From Manis javanica (lineage: Eukaryota > Chordata > Mammalia > Pholidota > Manidae), in the NCBI RefSeq assembly GCF_040802235.1, contig NC_133159.1, positions 75,008,501 to 75,072,500 of the forward strand: a stretch of DNA of 64,000 bases. The letters are read 5' to 3'. A program made the translations under genes and the position numbers. Shown in pieces: positions 58,951-64,000 of the stretch (positions are counted from its first letter, which is position 1; the number at the start of each line of letters is the position of its first letter). The notes beneath the pieces were generated by a model. The model was not told the origin of the DNA. It worked only from the letters and a program-made list of their open reading frames with translations, and made no database searches.

Positions 58951-61049
58951 CCAAAATAATTTATTTTTCCCACACACCCCTAACTTAATACCCTCTTTAG
59001 TCTAAGCAGATGATCTTGCTTCCTATTACAGAGAAAAGAGAAGACATCAGATGGGAACTCTCTCAATTTACCCAAATCTAAAACACCAAACCTAAAAAAA
59101 AAGCCCTTTTCTTTTTTCTTCCTATCATAACAAAAGACATGGCTCTCTATAGAAGGATAAACTCTCCTCCTATGGCTTAGGTCTCGTCCCTCCTACCTCT
59201 ACAGAGACCTTGCTCAACTGATAATTCCCTTTCTCCTGGATATTAAGCTTTCTTTCCTGAAGTCTCTTCCAATTAAAAACAGCAAAAACAAAACAAAATA
59301 CAAATAAACAAAAAATAAAACGCCTGATTCTACCTTCTCCTCCCTGTTGCTTGTTTCTTCTTCAAATCAAAACTTTATCACTTTCCCTTGAAAGCAAAAC
59401 TTCTGTGCCCATTACTCCATAGACTCAGCTGTTGGTCAAGTCAGTTCTGCATCTTCACAATGTTAAATCCAGTGGACATTTTGCAGTTCTCCCTTTCCTT
59501 AAGCTCTCTGCAGCTTTAGGTGGTGCTGGTCAAGCTGTGTCTCCTCCCAGAAATACCACAATCACTTGGCTTTTGACACACTAGCTCTCCCCTAACCTTT
59601 CATTAAATAATGGAATTCCTTAGCACCCAGGTCTGGGCTCTTTCCTTCTCACTCATTACGCTGTCACTAGGTAGTGATAATCATAGGGATTGTGGGGGCA
59701 TTCATGAAAATAATGGTTCCAAGGAAATCTATACAGGCTGACTGATACAGATTCAGGACCTCTGAAGCTATTCTTCATAAATACATTTTGAGCAGCATTT
59801 TCAAATGCAATTAATATATATGTATACACACACATACCAATAAGCTAAAAAAATTAATTCAGAGGTCACTGAAAAGTTGCAAGAAAATCACAAAGTATAT
59901 ATGGCTTTTAATTCTGGACAATATTTGCCGCTATATTTTTCTATTTTCTCCTTAAAAACAATATTGTGTGAAGAAAACCAGGCAATTGTGAATCAAGGTA
60001 ATGTAGTGAACCTGATTATGGCATAGCATACATAAATTCAACTCCATATTCAAATACCCTTACTCAGTAGAATATTAAACTATTTATTATCATTGGAGTA
60101 GACTGTTTAAAATGAAGACCCAGAAGGTGTGTGGCACATCTGAGGGTGACCGAAGCTGAAAAGGCTGGTACATGGCTGGGGGCAGAATCCAGAGCTAAAA
60201 TGTAAGCAAAACAATCAAAATGAATTGCAAGAACTCTTAAATCCAAGTGACCAACTTGTAACCACTTTGCATATGGGGAGGAGAGGTAGAAAGAGATTCA
60301 GTTAATTTGGCAAAGTTCCGCAGGTCTAGGTTAACTTGCAAGTTCAACAAAAATTAATGTGAGGTTGACAGAAAACAAGGCCAGGGTTAGTGCACAGCTC
60401 ACATCGTTGAGTCTGACCTAAGACAAGGTTATTTCCACCTCATGCTCTACTTGTCAGTCCGGTTCTGGAATCTTTATAGGAGTTGGTGATACAACAGAGA
60501 GCATCTAAGAGTGAACAAGGTACTGGTTGTAAAAGCACAGTGGGGATAATAAGCTTCAAAGTCATGTCACGAGACAACAGTGGAAAAAATCGGCCCCTAT
60601 TTGGCCGACACAATATTGAAGGAGACGTCATGATTGGAAAGCTGCTCTGTGTAAATGGATCGGCATAATTCAACATTTCTCCATAGTAAAGAAGTATGGC
60701 TAGGTGGTTCAAACTAGCAGGAATTAATTTTAGCAACTTCCTAAGGGCCGATCTGCACCGTTGATGCCTAGGGTGGCGGTGGGCAAGCTGCCCCAATTCT
60801 CGCTCAGGGGGCAGCTGAGGGGTCCACGTGTGCAAAGGCAGCTCAAGGACGAACTGGGCGGGGGCGCGCACTCCCAGAGCTGCTCCGACTCCCAATAGAT
60901 GAGAGATTTTCTCTTTTGACTAAACACTTTAGATTCCACTACGATTCACTTAGATAGCAGGTTACCAGCCTGTTTGCTTTTTTAATAAGAATCCCCTTTA
61001 GGGATGAACTGCAGTCGATGTTACTCTTCCCAGTTTTACAAATGCCTAA

Positions 61050-61615
61050 GACTGCAAAATCAAGAGCAAAACGGGCCGCGGCTGACGGGTCCAGGGACCC
61101 CACACCAGAAGGCCGGTCACCTCAGTGCCATTCCTTCTCCCGAGGGAACTACAACTCCAGCGCCGGTCCTCCAGGGCCCGGGTCAGGCGCCCCCGGCCGC
61201 GGGGCCAGTCCAGGTCCTGGGGGAATCCGCCCCAGCTCGTGCCTCTCCCGCACAGCCAGCCGGCCGACCCCCTCCCGCCCCGCTCCGCACGGCCCCGCCG
61301 CACCGGCCCCACTCACCTCCCTGGCCGGACAACCTCGCCTCCGAACCGCGGACTGGCGCCAGGGCCGCCGGTCCGCGTGGGGCGGGGCTCGGGCGTGGGG
61401 CGGAGCCGCGGGCGCCGCTGGAGTCGGAGCGGGCGGCAAGGAGCGCCGGGACTGCGGCCTGGAGGCAGCCGGGCGGGCGCGTGCGGAGAAGGCGGCGACA
61501 GGCGCGGCGCTGGGAGTCAGTCCGCGGGCGGCGGCGCGGAAGTGGGGCTTTGGACCGGGTCCACGCAGGGGGATGGGAATTAGGTCCGCGGCTCTAATCG
61601 CGTGTGTGTGAGTGA
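61050..61615 (-). promoter_or_regulatory. KYAT3: CpG-island promoter of KYAT3
   Basis: A compact, strongly GC- and CpG-rich block in otherwise AT-rich sequence, just upstream of the gene's first coding exon. It holds two GC-box (Sp1-type) motifs, GGGGCGGGGC at 61379-61388 and GGGGCGGAGC at 61397-61406, and a consensus donor on the minus strand at 61316. No TATA box is evident, as is usual for housekeeping metabolic genes. The exact transcription start cannot be read from sequence. CpG-island promoters are often bidirectional, but I see no plus-strand gene beyond it within the window. Confidence 0.88.
61317..61450 (-). other. KYAT3: KYAT3 exon 1, 5' untranslated (5' edge approximate)
   Basis: On the minus strand the island contains a consensus donor, CCAGGGAG followed by GTGAGT, placing the exon's 3' edge at 61317. 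Its position inside the CpG island and the lack of any other coding exon upstream make it the natural first exon. Spliced to the targeting exon it gives AGGGAGCATGTTT, leaving a purine at -3 of the mitochondrial start codon, a favourable context. The 5' edge is a guess; the donor is well supported. Confidence 0.7.
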
Positions 61616-61897
61616 GCGGTTGGGCGGGTTATAGGACGACGATTGATTCGGGAGAAGAGTTTTTTGTTTTTCGGTTTTTTCTTAGATTCGCTGGGATTTT
61701 CTATGTGGACAATCATGTCTGAGAATAAGGACAGTTCTTTTTTAAAAAAATCTTTTCTGATCTATATGCCTTTTATTTCCTTTTGTTGCTATATTGTGCT
61801 AAGACTTACAGTATAATGTTGAATAGGAGTGGTGACAGCAGACATCCTTCCTTTGTTCCTGAGTGAGGGACTGTGGATATTATTCAGCCTTAAAAAT
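61616..61897 (-). mobile_element. Upstream flank with old L1 fragments
   Basis: 61616-61740 is T-rich unique sequence beside the promoter. 61750-61865 resembles an antisense L1 ORF2 stretch (TACAGTATAATGTTGAATAG, then GGTGACAGCAGACATCCTTC); 61880-61897 (TATTCAGCCTTAAAAATG) resembles sense L1 ORF2. Confidence 0.5.
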
Positions 61898-61911
61898 GAA
61901 GTCGTGAAAGT

Positions 61912-62052
61912 AGTGATTTTACAGCATCTCACTACGCTGATTGACAGTGACTAATGGGGTATGTGGGGGGGGACTTGGTGAAGGGGAGAGTCTAGTAAAC
62001 ATAATGTTCCTCATGTAGTTGTAGGTTAATGATACCAAAAAAAAAAAAAAAA
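61912..62052 (+). mobile_element. Very short 5'-truncated L1 with target-site duplication
   Basis: An L1 3' end of about 140 bp (ACATAATGTTCCTCATGTAG, GTTAATGATACC, A-run to 62052). It is flanked by perfect GAAGTCGTGAAAGT at 61898-61911 and 62053-62066. It is the sense-strand equivalent of the antisense tail starting at 62096. Confidence 0.93.
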
Positions 62053-62085
62053 GAAGTCGTGAAAGTGGAATCGTGGGGCATTTTT

Positions 62086-64000
62086 CCTTTTTTTAAAATT
62101 GTGGTATCATTAATCTACAGTTACATGAAGGACATTATGTTTACTAGGCTCCCCCCTTCACCAAGTCCCCCCAACATACCCCTTCACAGTCACTGTCCAT
62201 CAGTGTAGTAAGATGCTGTAAAATCACTACTTGTCTTCTCTGTGTTGCACAGCCCTTCCTGTGCCCCAACCCACTATACATGCTAATCGTAATGCCCCCT
62301 TTCTTTTTCCTGCCCTTATCCCTCCCTTCCCACCCATCCTCCCCAGTCCCTTTCCCTTTGGTAACTCTTAGTCCATTCTTGGGTTCTATGATTCTGCTGC
62401 TGTTTTGTTCCTTCAGTTTTCCTTTGTTCTTATACTCCAGGTATGAGTGAAATCATCTGGTATTTGTCTTTCTCCGCCTGACTTATTTCACTGAGCATAA
62501 TACCCTCTAGCTCCATCCATGTTGTTGCGAATGGTAGGATCTGTTTTTTTCTTATGGCTGAGTAATATTCCACTGTGTATATGTACCACATCTTCTTTAC
62601 CCATTCAGCTACTGATGGACATTTAGGTTGCTTCCATATCTTGGCTATTGTAAATAGTGCAGTGATAAACATAGGGGTGCATCTGTCTTTTTCAAACTGG
62701 AGTGCTGCATTCTTAGGGTAAATTCCTAGAAGTGGAATTCCTGCATCAAATGGTATTTCTATTTTGAGCATTCTGAGGAACCTCCATACTGATTTCCACA
62801 ATGGTTGAACTAATTTACATTCCCACCAGCAGTGTAGGAGGGTTCCCCTTTCTCCATAACCTCGCCAACATTTGTGGTTTTTTGTCTTTTCGATGATGGC
62901 GATCCTTACTGGTGTGAGGTGATATCTCATTGTGGTTTTAATTTGCATTTCTCTGATGATTAGCGATGTGGAGCATCTTTTCATGTGCCTGTTGGCCATC
63001 TGGATTTCTTCTTTAGAGGACTGTCTATTCAGCTCCTCTGCCCATTTTTTATTTTTTTAATTGGATTATTTGCTTTTTCTTTGTTGAGGTGTGTGAGCTC
63101 TTTATATATTTTGGATGTCAGTCCTTTATCGGATCTGTTATTTATGAATATATTCTCCCATACTGTAGGATACCTTTTTGTTCTATTGATGGTGTCCTTT
63201 GCTGTACAGAAGCTTTTCAGCCTGATATAGTCCCACTTGTTCATTTTTGCCTTTGTTTCCCTTGCCCGGGGAGATATGTTCATGAAGAAGTCACTCATGT
63301 TTATGTCCATGAGATTTTTGCCTATGTTTTTTTCTAAGAGTTTTATGGTTTCATGACTTACATTCAGGTCTTTGATCCATTTCAAATTTACTTTTGTGTA
63401 TGGGGTTAGACAGTGACCCAGTTTCATTCTCTTACATGTAGTTGTCCAGTTTTGCCAGCACCATCTGTTGAAGAGACTGTCATTTCCCCATTGTATGTCC
63501 ATGGCTCCTTTATCATATATTAATTGGCCATATATGTTTGGGTTAATGTCTGGAGTCTCTGTTCTGTTCCACTGGTCTGTGGCTCTGTTCTTGTGCCAGT
63601 ACCAAATTGTCTTGATTACTGTGACTTTGTAGTGGAGCTTGAAATTGGGGAGCGAGATCCTCCCCCACTTTATTCTTCCTTCTCAGGACTGCTTTGGCTA
63701 TTCGGGGTCTTTGGCGGTTCCATATGAATTTTTAAACTATTTGTTCCAGTTCATTGAAGAATGCTGTTGGTAATTTGATAGAGATTGCATCAAATCTGTA
63801 TATTGCTTTGGGCAGGATGGCCACTTTGATGATATTAATTCTTCCTAGCCAGGAGCATGGGATGAGTTTCCATTTGTTAGTGACCTCTTTAATTTATCTT
63901 AAGAGTGTCTTGTAGTTTTCAGGGTATAGGTCTTTCACTTCCTTGGTTAGATTTATTCCTAGGTATTTTATTATTTTTGATGCTATTGTGAATGGAATTG
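62086..64000 (-). mobile_element. L1 element, minus strand, continuing beyond the window
   Basis: Poly(T) at 62086-62094, 3' UTR to about 62430, then ORF2. The minus-strand frame at 62430-62999 covers the ORF2 C-terminus ([20 protein letters not shown] near its end) and its Cys/His cluster, in which the second cysteine of the usual CWRGCG reads Tyr (CWRGYG). A second ORF2 frame lies at 63029-63502, and L1 text continues to the edge. Frameshifts and stops separate the frames, so it is dead within the window. TSD on the right is out of view. Confidence 0.93.

Larger units (their letters stand above)
55444..61316 (-). other. KYAT3 intron 1 (5.9 kb)
   Basis: Contains L2 (56450-56740), MIR (57180-57345), an LTR (58470-58950), and AT-rich or unrecognised stretches at 55450-56440 and 59000-60700. 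57380-58330 is GC-richer and resembles an old repeat I cannot name. No intronless RNA-binding-protein frame (RBMXL1 type) is present. Confidence 0.6.

Noticed and set aside
60440..60895. 151-codon minus-strand frame near the promoter
   Set aside because: No recognisable domain, overlapping frames on the other strand, no splice-site pattern linking it to KYAT3.
61004..61611. Two overlapping 197-codon plus-strand frames and a 152-codon frame in the CpG island
   Set aside because: Pro/Arg/Ala/Gly-rich translations in several frames at once are typical of CpG-dense DNA with few stop codons; no domain or initiation context supports them, and the minus-strand first exon explains the island.
62430..63502. 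Minus-strand frames of 189 and 157 codons as a host gene
   Set aside because: Both are pieces of L1 ORF2, broken from one another.

Overview
This is nuclear DNA of a placental mammal. It has one multi-exon gene with consensus splice sites, a CpG-island promoter, ancient mammalian repeats (MIR, L2, MaLR/ERVL LTRs, a Tigger transposon) and younger L1 and LTR insertions. I see no Alu, rodent B1/B2, ruminant BovA or carnivore tRNA-Lys SINEs. The younger L1s share a distinctive 3' end (33985-34962, 50396-50598, 61912-64000) that, from memory only, resembles pangolin L1s; treat that species guess as tentative.

The single recognisable gene is KYAT3 (CCBL2), kynurenine aminotransferase 3 / cysteine-S-conjugate beta-lyase 2, on the minus strand. 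I assembled it exon by exon from the DNA. A GC-rich promoter and first untranslated exon lie near 61.3-61.6 kb. A mitochondrial-targeting exon is at 55344-55443, and twelve further coding exons run from 40612 down to the stop codon at 15348. Every exon is bounded by AG/GT, all phases match, and the joined frame is open for 455 codons. A second in-frame start (Met35) in the next exon would give a 421-residue form without the targeting peptide. A well-formed extra exon (53886-54113) between the two start-bearing exons would put a stop behind the mitochondrial start, so it could act as a switch between organellar and cytosolic enzyme.

Region by region: 1-15347 is gene-free flank downstream of KYAT3, with three copies of one LTR family, a decayed endogenous-retrovirus pol fragment inside an L2 element and flanked by a 195-bp duplication, a 22-bp minisatellite and scattered MIR/L2/L1. 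15348-61600 is KYAT3; its introns are mostly repeats. 61600-64000 is upstream flank made of L1 sequence, including a minus-strand L1 that runs off the right edge.

I found no undescribed enzyme system, CRISPR array, operon or RNA gene. The most interesting points are the targeting-switch exon, three same-strand CTCF-like motifs, the odd duplication around the retroviral fragment, and nested L1 insertions with readable target-site duplications.
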